Of a DNA stretch of 42,041 bases, positions 20,190 to 28,616 are shown piece after piece. Below the pieces are notes generated by a model. That model was not told the origin of the DNA, did not search any database, and saw nothing but the letters and a program-made list of their open reading frames with translations. The first letter of the stretch is position 1, and every line of letters begins with the position of its first letter. Location of the stretch: contig NZ_KB890436.1 in assembly GCF_000373105.1 (NCBI RefSeq), positions 265,899 through 307,939 of the forward strand, in the 5' to 3' direction. The position numbers were made by a program, and so were the translations under genes. This DNA is from Neolewinella persica DSM 23188. GTDB taxonomy: Bacteria; Bacteroidota; Bacteroidia; Chitinophagales; Saprospiraceae.

Positions 20190-21710
20190 TTACCGATAAT
20201 CTGCCAACCTCATCTGCAGCGTATCTCCCATGCTTTCCTGTAAGTCCAATAATTCGGCAAACATTGTTTCCACCCGCTCAGGTTCCGCCTCTGCAAGGTT
20301 ATTCATTTCTTCCGGATCTGCGTTCAGGTCGAACAGTTTTATTTCCGGTACCTGAGGGTAAACGAGTAGCTTCCAGCCTTCTTTACGGATGCTGCGCTGC
20401 CAGTTGACGTAGGCACCGTACACGGCGTTGAGTCCACTGTCTTTTGCTTTTCCGACCAGGGGGAGAAGAGAGTTAAATTCTACGTAGCCGGGCTTGTCGA
20501 TCCCGGCGGCATCGAGAGCCGTGGGCATCACGTCCTGGAGGTAAACGTCGGCATCGTTTTTGGCACCCTTCGGGATGCCGGGGCCACTAATGACCAGCGG
20601 CACGCGGACACTATGATCGTAGAGATTTTGCTTGCCGAGCAGGCCGTGGCGCCCCATAGACAGGCCGTGATCGGCGGTAAACATGACCAGGGTATTGTCT
20701 GCCTTTCCGGTGGCATCAAGCGCGTCGAGGATACGGCCGATCTGGGCATCGAGGTGGGTGATCAGGGCGTAGTATTCCGCTTTATGCTGTCGGACGGCCA
20801 GTTCGGTACGGGGGAAAGGCGCCAGGGCTTCATCGCGCAGATCGGTGCTGTTGCCCATTTTTTCTTTATTGGGGTAAAGGGGCTGGAAGCTGGCCGGCAC
20901 GGCCAGTTCGCCCGGTGTGTACCTGGCGAGGTACTCCGGTGGTGCCTGCTTGGGGTCATGCGGCGCATTGAAGGCGAGGTACATAAAAAAGGGGCGTTGA
21001 TCTTTGGCGGCCTGGGCGAGGAAGGCCTCGCCGTCGTCGGCTAAGACTTCGCTCCAGTGTTTGCCGCCCGTCCAGAATCCTCCGTGTTTGGGGTCGGCCG
21101 GATCATAACTGTCGTCGTTGGTGCTCAGGGGCCGATTGTAGCCAGGGGGTAGCAACGCGACTACGGAGTCCCGTGGCGGCTGGCGATCGTGGCGGTTGAA
21201 CAAAGCCTGGACGGCACCGTGGTTAAAACCATCCGGCGGCATGCCTGGGCGAATGTGGCGGACGGTCTCGAACAAGTGATCTGCGGGTGCGGTAACGTGC
21301 CATTTCCCGCTCATGTAAGTGGCGTAGCCTGCGCTGGCCAGTAGTGGCCCCCAGGCCTGGGCGTACCCGGTGGTGTCTCCGCTGTCCCAGCGGTCCCGAA
21401 TTTCCTTCGCCCGCCAAACGGACCGCCCGGTGTTGATCATCGCACGGCTGGCTACGCAAATGGCTCCGTTCCAGCCACCCATATTGTAGGCGTGGGTGAA
21501 GGTGGTGCCGTTGGCTACCAGCCGGTCGAGGTTAGGCGTTTCGATTTCGTCGTTGCCGAGGGCGTGGAGGGAGGTGTAGGTCTGATCATCGGTGAAAATG
21601 AAGAGGACGTTCGGTCGGTCATCAGCTGTGTTCTTAGTCGTTCCCTCACCGCAACTGGTCAGTAAAACAAGTAAAATCAGGGCGGGGACGCAGGATGCCA
21701 GGAAGCGCAT
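20190..21710 (-). CDS. Type I (formylglycine-dependent) sulfatase, lipoprotein
   Basis: A 506-residue sulfatase of the alkaline phosphatase superfamily. The signal peptide ends in lipobox LTSC (Cys20). After it, RPNVLFIFTDDQ holds the metal ligands D41 and D42. The formylglycine motif is C85-V-A-S-R89, an A variant of CxPSR that modifying enzymes can still accept. Further landmarks are SGKWHV, FFMYLAFNAPHDP, and TLVMFTADHGLSMGRHGLLG near the distal metal site. A C-terminal subdomain ends at residue 506. It probably removes sulfate esters from a polysaccharide or small ester at the cell surface; the substrate cannot be read from sequence. It is upstream of aceK on the same strand with 50 bp between, possibly cotranscribed, although the two have no known functional link. 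Confidence 0.92.
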   Translation of the reverse strand: MRFLASCVPALILLVLLTSCGEGTTKNTADDRPNVLFIFTDDQTYTSLHALGNDEIETPNLDRLVANGTTFTHAYNMGGWNGAICVASRAMINTGRSVWRAKEIRDRWDSGDTTGYAQAWGPLLASAGYATYMSGKWHVTAPADHLFETVRHIRPGMPPDGFNHGAVQALFNRHDRQPPRDSVVALLPPGYNRPLSTNDDSYDPADPKHGGFWTGGKHWSEVLADDGEAFLAQAAKDQRPFFMYLAFNAPHDPKQAPPEYLARYTPGELAVPASFQPLYPNKEKMGNSTDLRDEALAPFPRTELAVRQHKAEYYALITHLDAQIGRILDALDATGKADNTLVMFTADHGLSMGRHGLLGKQNLYDHSVRVPLVISGPGIPKGAKNDADVYLQDVMPTALDAAGIDKPGYVEFNSLLPLVGKAKDSGLNAVYGAYVNWQRSIRKEGWKLLVYPQVPEIKLFDLNADPEEMNNLAEAEPERVETMFAELLDLQESMGDTLQMRLADYR

Positions 21711-21761
21711 GAAGGAGCAAGGTTGGGTGAATTAGACCCGAAACTTAGGCTTTTTTGTGCA

Positions 21762-21843
21762 ATACGAGCCGTCAGACAAACTTTTGTCCGGCTTCGCCAG
21801 GTCAAAAGGATTTGTCGGACGGCCGGAGTTCCCGTCCGACGGG
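21762..21843. repeat. 82-bp repeat, copy 1 (downstream of the beta-lactamase-family gene)
   Basis: This 82-bp sequence recurs in the same orientation at 23522-23603 with three mismatches. It contains two potential hairpins. In the first, GACAAACTTTTG pairs imperfectly with CAAAAGGATTTGTC around GGC-TTC-GCC. The second is GTCGGACGG pairing with CCGTCCGAC (9 bp) around CGGAGTTC. It lies 24 bp past the stop of the beta-lactamase-family gene, in the gap before the sulfatase promoter region. No ORF is present in it. Confidence 0.92.
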
Positions 21844-21867
21844 CCTTAAGACCTCAGACTAGTTGTT

Positions 21868-23394
21868 TTATTCTTTGACCTTCTCCACCTCGACACCCAT
21901 CTCCCGCAGCATCCTCCAACCATTTTCATTGTCCGGGTTCAACTGCACAGATTTCTTATAATTTTCAATGGCTTCCGAAGTCTTGCCTAAACCCCGCAAA
22001 ACTTCTCCGTAGCTGTCGTAGAGATTAAATGCTTCTGGGTAGGCTGCGATGCCAAGTTTCAATACTTCCAGGGCTGCTTCGGCACGGTCTGACTGCAATA
22101 GCTTATAACTGACTACGTTAATCTCTTCTTCGTTGAGGTAGTAATTAGGATTATTTTTCTCAGCTTCGAAATGTCGAATACCCTTTGCTATACCGTCTGA
22201 ATCCGTCACTTGAAGTAAAGAGTAAGCCAACGATTTTTTGGGGAAGTCGTAGGACTTCTCGTAGAGGATGCCCATAACGCCTTTTGTCATGGCGTTTAGC
22301 GGAGCCCTCCTGACGTTGCTGAGTAGAATAATTGAGGTCTTGCTGGAGGGGATGCGGGTAAAAATGGCACAGAAACCATCGATTACTCCGTCGTGGGATA
22401 TTGTTTGTACGTGATCGGATGAGTTGCCCACGGGCTTATCTTTTATGCTCCAGCCGTAGCCATAGTGGCCTCCGTAATCGGGGTCTGAGATATGTGGCGT
22501 AAAAATTAGCTCCAGGTACTTTTCAGGAACCAGTTTTTCTGTGTAAAGGGCCTGATCCCAAAGAAATATATCTTCAACGGTAGCGTACAGGGCACCTGCT
22601 GCGTATACGGTTGACATATCGATGTAGTTCGCATTATAGTAAGTGCCAAAACTGCTGAAATAGCCAGAGGCGCGATTTTTTATTATTGCCCGGTGTTTAT
22701 CGAAACCAATGCCTTTCATACCTAGTGGATTGAAGATCCGATCCTGCAAAATCTCCTCGTACTTTTTTCCGGTAATGGTCTCGATGAGGTGTGCGAGCAG
22801 GTTGTACCCGGCGTTACTATAATCGAATTTCTCTCCGGGTGTAAATTCCAGCGGAAGGGCAGCGAATTCATCGATCAGGTCCGTTGTGCTGTAAGCATCC
22901 GGCCGTATCTTCTCTTCTTTTGTATGCTCGTAATTATTGGGTGTTCCCGAAGAATGAGTAAGCAGTTGATGCGCGGTGATCCTCTCACCATTTTCCTTAG
23001 GGTAATCGGGGAGATAAGTGGATATAGATGCGTGTAAATCGAGCTTGTTCTCTGCGGCCAGTTGCACGACTAACATGGCAGTGAATTGTTTTGTAATCGA
23101 GCCAATACGGAATTTGGTGTTCGTTGTGTTAGGAACTTTCCATTCCATTTCGGCAAGCCCGAAACCCTTGTGGTAAAGTATTTTGCCTTCTTTGGCTACC
23201 AGGACGGCACCATTAAAATCTCCGTATTCCGCATAGGTACTTATGAGCTTGTTGATTTTTTCTGCTTTCGGAGTATCCGTAAAGGATATACCGCCAGCCG
23301 CATCTTTTGCGGGAGATTGCCCGTAGCAGGAAGTGAGGATAACTAAAGTGCAAAGCAGGATATAGATAAGGGAGTATAAATGGAATTTCTTCAT
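21868..23394 (-). CDS. Serine hydrolase of the beta-lactamase / penicillin-binding class C family with C-terminal TPRs, lipoprotein
   Basis: A 508-residue exported protein. The lipoprotein signal has lipobox LTSC (Cys23). The beta-lactamase-related domain (about residues 45-370) has SxxK as S99-I-T-K102, YxN as Y192-S-N194, and a final HDG at 334-336 in the place of KTG, as in esterase/DD-peptidase-type members. A C-terminal region (about 400-508) reads like tetratricopeptide repeats: EALEVLKLGIAAYPEAFNLY, then YGEVLRGLGKTSEAIENYKK, then SVQLNPDNENGW. Its substrate is unknown; peptidoglycan, D-amino peptides or an ester are possible, and a real beta-lactamase is less likely. Two 82-bp near-identical direct repeats bracket the gene, suggesting it may have moved or been duplicated as a unit. 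Confidence 0.88.
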   Translation of the reverse strand: MKKFHLYSLIYILLCTLVILTSCYGQSPAKDAAGGISFTDTPKAEKINKLISTYAEYGDFNGAVLVAKEGKILYHKGFGLAEMEWKVPNTTNTKFRIGSITKQFTAMLVVQLAAENKLDLHASISTYLPDYPKENGERITAHQLLTHSSGTPNNYEHTKEEKIRPDAYSTTDLIDEFAALPLEFTPGEKFDYSNAGYNLLAHLIETITGKKYEEILQDRIFNPLGMKGIGFDKHRAIIKNRASGYFSSFGTYYNANYIDMSTVYAAGALYATVEDIFLWDQALYTEKLVPEKYLELIFTPHISDPDYGGHYGYGWSIKDKPVGNSSDHVQTISHDGVIDGFCAIFTRIPSSKTSIILLSNVRRAPLNAMTKGVMGILYEKSYDFPKKSLAYSLLQVTDSDGIAKGIRHFEAEKNNPNYYLNEEEINVVSYKLLQSDRAEAALEVLKLGIAAYPEAFNLYDSYGEVLRGLGKTSEAIENYKKSVQLNPDNENGWRMLREMGVEVEKVKE

Positions 23395-23521
23395 TCGGTT
23401 TCTTTCTTTTTGTGAAAGTACCGGGAAAGGCCAGTCGCCAATCAGTTCTGTTGTAAAACGATGTAAAGGACCTGTAAATCTTGAAATGCAGTGGTTGTTT
23501 CGTCAATTTTCGATTGCTCTG

Positions 23522-23603
23522 ATACGAGCCGTCAGACAAACTTTTGTCCGGCTTCGCCAGGCCAAAAGGATTTGTCGGACGGCCGGAGTTCCCGTCTGAT
23601 GGG
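23522..23603. repeat. 82-bp repeat, copy 2 (upstream of the beta-lactamase-family gene)
   Basis: This is the second copy of the repeat at 21762-21843, in direct orientation, 1,760 bp away. The differences are GTC to GCC within the first hairpin, and CCGTCCGAC to CCGTCTGAT, which weakens the second stem. It lies 127 bp upstream of the beta-lactamase-family start and 88 bp before the aminotransferase gene. Confidence 0.92.
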
Positions 23604-23650
23604 TTTTGGGACTACTACAGTAAACTTTCCAACGCCCGCGCGTTTTCCCC

Positions 23651-23690
23651 AATAGACTAATAGACTAATAGACTAATAGACCAATAGACC
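23651..23690 (+). repeat. Octamer tandem repeat (five copies) abutting the aminotransferase start codon
   Basis: AATAGACT occurs three times and AATAGACC twice, five perfect-phase 8-bp units with no gap, followed immediately by A and the ATG at 23692. The repeat occupies the whole region where a ribosome-binding site would be, and there is no Shine-Dalgarno sequence. Changes in copy number by slippage would change the 5' leader but not the reading frame. The same words occur between rplJ and rplL, upstream of aceK, and more weakly upstream of etfA. Confidence 0.92.
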
Positions 23691-23691
23691 A

Positions 23692-25002
23692 ATGAATCTT
23701 TCCCAACGCGGCCAATCCGCCATCAACCAGCCTCTCCGTGCAGACCTCGAACTCTTCTACGAAGCGATGGAGAACCGATACCATGCCGAGGAGAACCCCG
23801 CAGGCTGCTTCACCCTCTGCATTGCCGAGAACCTGCTGAATGGGGAAGAGATGGAAGCCAAACTCCGAAAAATTGCCGTTAAACCGATACCGGAGTGGGT
23901 AGCCAGCTACACGTCCATTCTCGGCGCGCCAACGTTGCGGGAGGCTGCTGCCGGATTCCTCCGGCGATTCCTTGCGGGTGTTAACCTCGATCCGGAGAAG
24001 CTGGCCATTGGCGCTGGTGCTGCTGCCGTCATCGAAATGACATCCCTGCTGCTCGGTGACCCGGGAGACGTGGTCGTTATCCCCGGCCCCGCCTACATGG
24101 CCTATACCCCCGACATCGGTAACAAAGCGGGGCTGGAACGCTACGACCTGTTCCACCTGGCTCCTTCAACTACCCCGGCACCCAGCGTTCCCGCCCCCGT
24201 TAAAACCACTTACGAACTCACCACCGCCGACCTCGACCGCGCCCACGCTGAGCTGGGTGATCGGTTCCGGATCCTCCTCCTCACCCAGCCGAATAATCCA
24301 ACCGGCCAGGTATTTACCGAGGCACAGATCAGTACCTTCTTCGACTGGTGCGAAGCGCGGAAGATACACCTGATCATTAACGAAATTTACGCCCTGTCGC
24401 TGATCGATCAGGACCATGAAGACCTGATCGACGATTACGGCGAACGCGCCTCCTTTACTTCAGTACTTCGCTTCCTGGAGCAGAAAAAAAGCCCCTTTCT
24501 CCACTGGTGGTATGCCATCTCCAAGGATTTCGGACTTTCCGGCCTGCGGCTGGGCATGGCGTACACCCATAACGAAGATTTGCTGAAAGCCTGGGGTAAC
24601 TTTGGCGCGCCATCGATGGCCTCTAACCACACCCAATGGTTGCTGCAGGAGATTTTTTCTGACCACGATTGGGTACAGCAATTTGTGGCTCAAAATACCC
24701 ATCGGCTGACTAACAGCTATGCCACCGTGATCCGCACCCTGCGGGCAAACAATGTACCCTATGCTCCGGCAGCGGGTAGCCTCTTTGTGTGGTGTAATCT
24801 GGCCCACCTGATGACGGATTTGACCGAGGAAGCTGAGCTGGAGATTTGGCAAAAAATATACGACCAAACGGGGATTCTGCTCACTTCTCCCATCGGAATG
24901 GGCAGCCGGGAACGAGGCTGGTTCCGATTGGTGTATTCTTGTGTTTCTTATGCGGAGCTGGAGGTGGCGATGGAGCGGTTGGATGGATTTTTGGCGGGGT
25001 AA
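23692..25002 (+). CDS. PLP-dependent class I/II aminotransferase, ACC-synthase-like
   Basis: A 436-residue fold-type I PLP enzyme. Landmarks are CIAENLLNGEEMEAKL near the N terminus, as in ACC synthase-like proteins; YTSILGAPTLREAAAGFL; QPNNPTG for substrate carboxylate and PLP binding; the PLP lysine K278 in YAISKDFGLSGLRLGMAYTH; and RLVYSC near the C terminus with the carboxylate arginine. Oddity: the aspartate that normally pairs with the pyridine nitrogen (DEIYA) is asparagine here (N230 in HLIINEIYAL), which may alter the reaction type. The gene could be an aminotransferase, an ACC-synthase-like lyase or a related enzyme; the substrate is not evident. The ATG directly follows a five-copy octamer repeat. 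Confidence 0.88.
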   Translation: MNLSQRGQSAINQPLRADLELFYEAMENRYHAEENPAGCFTLCIAENLLNGEEMEAKLRKIAVKPIPEWVASYTSILGAPTLREAAAGFLRRFLAGVNLDPEKLAIGAGAAAVIEMTSLLLGDPGDVVVIPGPAYMAYTPDIGNKAGLERYDLFHLAPSTTPAPSVPAPVKTTYELTTADLDRAHAELGDRFRILLLTQPNNPTGQVFTEAQISTFFDWCEARKIHLIINEIYALSLIDQDHEDLIDDYGERASFTSVLRFLEQKKSPFLHWWYAISKDFGLSGLRLGMAYTHNEDLLKAWGNFGAPSMASNHTQWLLQEIFSDHDWVQQFVAQNTHRLTNSYATVIRTLRANNVPYAPAAGSLFVWCNLAHLMTDLTEEAELEIWQKIYDQTGILLTSPIGMGSRERGWFRLVYSCVSYAELEVAMERLDGFLAG

Positions 25003-25029
25003 AAGCGGGACGCTGATCGGATAATCTGT

Positions 25030-25137
25030 TTAGAATTCTTGCATTTTTGGGAAGACCGCTCGTCCGACGAGTCAGCTCCTGCGTCGCGCCTCGGCCGAGG
25101 AGCGCTTCCTCGAAAGCCTCCTGATTTGAAATTCTAA
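25030..25137. repeat. Small GC-rich palindromic element with short inverted ends
   Basis: TTAGAATT (25030-25037) is inverted as AATTCTAA (25130-25137). Between them lies GC-rich sequence with the 12-bp palindrome CCTCGGCCGAGG (about 25089-25100) and GAGGAGCGCTTCCTC. GCTCCTGCGTCGCGCC at 25075-25090 resembles a degenerate inverted GGCGCG-family end (one base shorter, one mismatch, no GAGCAA box). It fills most of the gap between the aminotransferase and murF-alr genes. Confidence 0.4.
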
Positions 25138-25191
25138 CTACCCAACATCAGACAAGCGGAGAAAACAACTGATTGACCGTACCTTCCCCAC

Positions 25192-27576
25192 GTGAACTCC
25201 ATCAAGGAACTATACCAAACTTATCAGGCTTACGATTTACTCGTAGACTCCCGCCGGCTGACCGATCCGGCGCGGACCCTTTTCTTTGCGCTGCCGGGGC
25301 AACGGGCAGACGGGCATGATTTTATCCCCAGGTTACTCGCTGCCGGCGTGGAACACTTTGTGGTGGCCGGGCATTATCAGGCGGGGTCGCAGGTGCAACA
25401 GGACGTTGAAAAAGAGCGGGGTGGGGGAGCGCCGGTATTTCATCGGGTAGCCGACCCGCTGGCGGTGTTGCAGGCACTCGCTGCGCATCACCGCCGCCAA
25501 TTTGACGTTCCGGTGCTCGCCATTACCGGCAGCAACGGTAAAACGATCGTTAAAGATTGGTTGGTGCAGTTATTGAGCAATCGATTTAACGTTTGTGCCA
25601 GCCCGCGTTCGTTCAACTCCCAGATCGGGGTGCCACTATCTGTCTGGCGACTGCGGGCGGAGCACGACCTGGCGATCTTCGAGGCGGGGGTAAGTGAAAC
25701 CGGAGAAATGGCGCGCTTGGCGGAGATCATCCGGCCCACCTGTGGCTTGTTTACCATGTTAGGCAGTGCACACGATGCCGGGTTCCCGGACCGTGCCACC
25801 AAGCACCAGGAAAAGATTAACCTGTTCAAAGGGGCCGAATGGGTGGCTGTTTCGGCCGATGATAACGACAGCATCCGGCTGCTGCGGATGGCCGACATTG
25901 ATCCGCTGACCTTCCTTGGTATCGACGGCCGGTTACTCGAAGTGGAAGAGGTGCCACTGAAACTCAATTTTCCGGAATTACCCGGCATATACCTTGAGAA
26001 TGCCTACGCCGCCGTAGCAGGGGCTTACGGACTGGGGCTGCCGCCTGAGCAAATTCGTCGCTATGTGGGCGGCCTGCGGCCGCTCTCCAACCGTCTGGAG
26101 CAACGGGAGGGACGTAATGGCGGTATCGTGATTAATGACAGCTACAGCAACGACCTTAGTGCCCTGGCGGCGGCCCTCGATTTCGCTGCTGCACAGAATC
26201 CTTTTTCCGGACTTACCCTGATTTTGGGGACTTTACAACCCGGCTCCTTTAACCTCCCCGGCACCGGCGTCCGCGCCGAAAATTCCGCTATCCTCCAATT
26301 ACTTGAGGGAAGGGTTACGCGCCTGATCACCGTGGGGAAGTCCAATGTTGACTTACCCGCAGAGCGGCACTTTTCTACGCCCGAAGACCTGCTGACGGCT
26401 ATTGAAAAGGGCTTGAATTTTAGTGCAGAGACCATTCTGGTCAAAGGCGCAAGTGTTGAACAGTTGGGGCGGGTGGCGGATGCTCTCAGCCGTAAGCAAC
26501 ATCAAACCCTGCTCCGGCTGGATCTCACGGCACTCCGGCACAATTTCCAAGTTTATCGACAGGGGGTTTCTGCCGGAATGATCGTTATGGTCAAGGCTTC
26601 CGCCTATGGCGGAGGGGCCTTGCCCGTGGCCCGGGCGCTGGCCGCCGCTGGTGCCGACTACCTGGCAGTGGCTTACCCCGACGAAGGGCGCTTACTACGG
26701 GAAGGCGGCGTAAAACTGCCCATCATGGTGCTGAACGCCGAGCCGGGAACTTTCTCCCGCTGCGCCACGGATGAACTTGAACCCGTCGTTCATCAGATTA
26801 GTGCCCTGCGCCGTGCGCACGCTTATGGCATGAAAGTCCATTTGGAATTAGATACCGGAATGGCACGACTGGGTTTTCAAACCACTGCTTTGGATGACTT
26901 GTTGGGGGAACTGGATCGGGAAGATTTCACCGGGACGATTGCTTCGATCTTTACGCACCTGGCGGCATCCGAAGATCCTGCGCATGATGCGTTTACGCTG
27001 CAGCAACTGAAAGATTTTGATGTGGCTTATGCTAAGATCTCAAAGAGGCTCCGCTCGGCACCTCCACGGCATGTCCTCAACTCCAATGGGATTTCCCGTT
27101 TCCCTGAACGGGCTTATGAAATGGTCCGGCTGGGTATTGGGTTGTACGGGATTGGAGACGCTACCCGCAGCGGGGAGCTGCGCCCCGCCCTTCAACTCCT
27201 GACGCACATTACCCGCGTGTATGACCGGTCGGCGGGAGATAGTGTAGGGTACAGCCGAAAGGGAAGACTTGACCGGCCGAGCCGGATTGCCATACTTCCA
27301 CTCGGGTATGCAGACGGGCTACCCCGCCTGGCAGGAGAAGGTAAGTTTTCCGTCCGGATCGGGGAGCATCTTGCTCCCACCGTAGGAGCCGTCTGTATGG
27401 ATATGACCACTATCGACGTAACGGACTTGCCAGGCCACGTAGCTGCCGGAACGGAAGTCGTGATTTTCGGCCCGAATCATTCCATTGAGTTGCTGGCCCG
27501 GGCTGCTCAAACGATCCCCTATGAAATACTGACGGGGATTGGAAGTAGGGTGCACCGCATTTATTCGCAAGATTAG
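25192..27576 (+). CDS. murF: Bifunctional UDP-MurNAc-tripeptide:D-Ala-D-Ala ligase / alanine racemase (MurF-Alr fusion)
   Basis: A 794-residue fusion known in Bacteroidota. The N-terminal MurF part (about residues 1-440) adds D-Ala-D-Ala to the peptidoglycan precursor. It has the Mur ATP loop T112-G-S-N-G-K-T118, SPRSFNSQIGVPLSVWRL, the Mur substrate segment with NAYAAVAGAYGLGL, and INDSYSNDLSALAAALDF. The C-terminal alanine racemase part (about 447-794) makes D-alanine from L-alanine. Its PLP lysine is K468 in MVKASAYGGG (usually VKANAYGHG), and its catalytic tyrosine is Y687 in SVGYSRKG followed by ILPLGYADGLPR. Both active sites look intact. The start is GTG at 25192 (MNSIKELYQTY), which is in the right place for the MurF N terminus; no ATG fits better. 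Confidence 0.95.
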   Translation: MNSIKELYQTYQAYDLLVDSRRLTDPARTLFFALPGQRADGHDFIPRLLAAGVEHFVVAGHYQAGSQVQQDVEKERGGGAPVFHRVADPLAVLQALAAHHRRQFDVPVLAITGSNGKTIVKDWLVQLLSNRFNVCASPRSFNSQIGVPLSVWRLRAEHDLAIFEAGVSETGEMARLAEIIRPTCGLFTMLGSAHDAGFPDRATKHQEKINLFKGAEWVAVSADDNDSIRLLRMADIDPLTFLGIDGRLLEVEEVPLKLNFPELPGIYLENAYAAVAGAYGLGLPPEQIRRYVGGLRPLSNRLEQREGRNGGIVINDSYSNDLSALAAALDFAAAQNPFSGLTLILGTLQPGSFNLPGTGVRAENSAILQLLEGRVTRLITVGKSNVDLPAERHFSTPEDLLTAIEKGLNFSAETILVKGASVEQLGRVADALSRKQHQTLLRLDLTALRHNFQVYRQGVSAGMIVMVKASAYGGGALPVARALAAAGADYLAVAYPDEGRLLREGGVKLPIMVLNAEPGTFSRCATDELEPVVHQISALRRAHAYGMKVHLELDTGMARLGFQTTALDDLLGELDREDFTGTIASIFTHLAASEDPAHDAFTLQQLKDFDVAYAKISKRLRSAPPRHVLNSNGISRFPERAYEMVRLGIGLYGIGDATRSGELRPALQLLTHITRVYDRSAGDSVGYSRKGRLDRPSRIAILPLGYADGLPRLAGEGKFSVRIGEHLAPTVGAVCMDMTTIDVTDLPGHVAAGTEVVIFGPNHSIELLARAAQTIPYEILTGIGSRVHRIYSQD

Positions 27577-27748
27577 GTAGCCGTATGCTTCGATTTAATG
27601 AGGCCGTTCGTCGATTTTAACCGTTAAATTAAGAGACATGCAGTAATTTAAACCGCGAATCGAGCCATTGTTGATCTTTTCAACCTTTCAATCTGGCGGA
27701 GTCAACATCATTCAACACTCCTTAATCTTCCAATTAAAACACACTAAC

Positions 27749-28453
27749 ATGTCGGATTTTTTCCTTCGCTCAAAACACTGGTTACTTTTTATCCCCATTG
27801 CACTTCCTACAATTCTAAGCTACGTTTTCCAAGGGATATACGGGGCTGAGTTACAGGAATGGTCCGCTGAGATGCAGGTTAATGGACCGGATATGGACTT
27901 TACCCCACCGAATCTTCACGATTATTCCGTCTACCTCTACGGTTATATTCTGGTTATGCTGCTCAGCGGATTGACACAGTTAGGCTGGTTATGGACAATG
28001 GGCAATGACCTGCACGACCGGGTTGCTGATGGCTTTAATCTGAAGCCTAAGACTTTTCAGATTACAATTGCCATTTCTGGGCTGTTTCTTTTGCTCACCG
28101 CTTTTAGCCTGCATCAGACATTCAACTGGATAGCAGACTCTTTGCCAGGGTGGGTAGAAAACGGGGGCCCAGATGATGAGGACCCCATGGCGTTGATAAA
28201 AACTGCGTTTACCTACTTTGCGGGCTTTATGTTGTTTGGTCTGATTACTTTTGGCTGCCAGATATACAACGTCATCTATGTAGGTAAGACCCTTAAGTCA
28301 ATCGAGCTTGGCCGCCCGGCTAAAGGTGGTGAATTCGCCGGATATGCGATCCTCTCTTACTTGCTGATCATTGGTATTTGGATCATGCAGCCGAAAGTAA
28401 ACCGGCTGATAGAGACTGGCCAAATGGAAGAGCCCCGGGAAGGAGTCTGGTAA
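27749..28453 (+). CDS. Hypothetical integral membrane protein
   Basis: A 234-residue protein of unknown function, with a start at ATG 27749 (MSDFFLRSKHWLLFIPIALP). An upstream in-frame start at 27668 would add 27 unconvincing residues. Four hydrophobic spans are visible at about 10-30, 65-88, 110-130 and 155-178, with a fifth at about 203-220. The first is preceded by FLRSKHWLLF, a pattern I associate with small Bacteroidota inner-membrane proteins of unknown role. A long acidic loop (WVENGGPDDEDP) lies between the third and fourth spans. No domain was recognised. It is followed by the GGTTGCA repeat region and then a response-regulator gene. Confidence 0.75.
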   Translation: MSDFFLRSKHWLLFIPIALPTILSYVFQGIYGAELQEWSAEMQVNGPDMDFTPPNLHDYSVYLYGYILVMLLSGLTQLGWLWTMGNDLHDRVADGFNLKPKTFQITIAISGLFLLLTAFSLHQTFNWIADSLPGWVENGGPDDEDPMALIKTAFTYFAGFMLFGLITFGCQIYNVIYVGKTLKSIELGRPAKGGEFAGYAILSYLLIIGIWIMQPKVNRLIETGQMEEPREGVW

Positions 28454-28461
28454 AACGCTGT

Positions 28462-28514
28462 TTAGGTTGCAGGTTGCAGGTTGCAAGTTGCAGGTTACAA
28501 GTTGCAGGTTGCAG
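28462..28514. repeat. GGTTGCA heptad tandem repeat after the membrane-protein gene
   Basis: Starting 9 bp after the stop codon is a run of about seven 7-bp units, mostly GGTTGCA with variants AGTTGCA and GGTTACA. An inverted set of related words (TTGCAACTCC, TGCAACTCC, ACCTGTAACC) lies at 28617-28677 just before the response-regulator ATG, so the two arms could pair. The 100 bp between them hold no ORF. Confidence 0.85.
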
Positions 28515-28616
28515 GATACGGCGGTACTAAAACGAAAGGATAACCAGTTAATAACTTTTGTCGTTGTGAACAGTTGTTTTTTGCCAACAGGAGGAGGTTA
28601 ATGCCTGCTGATCGGT

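Noticed and set aside
21868..23394. True antibiotic beta-lactamase
   Set aside because: The motif set (SITK, YSN, HDG) is that of the broad serine hydrolase family with an added TPR region; resistance function cannot be claimed.
21762..23603. Integron cassette with attC sites
   Set aside because: The 82-bp repeats fold into hairpins but lack a recognisable R''/L''/L'/R' arrangement with GTTRRRY, and no integrase is in the window; kept only as direct repeats.
25192..27576. MurF-Alr fusion as a novel architecture
   Set aside because: This fusion is already known in Bacteroidota, so it is listed as a feature and not as a finding.
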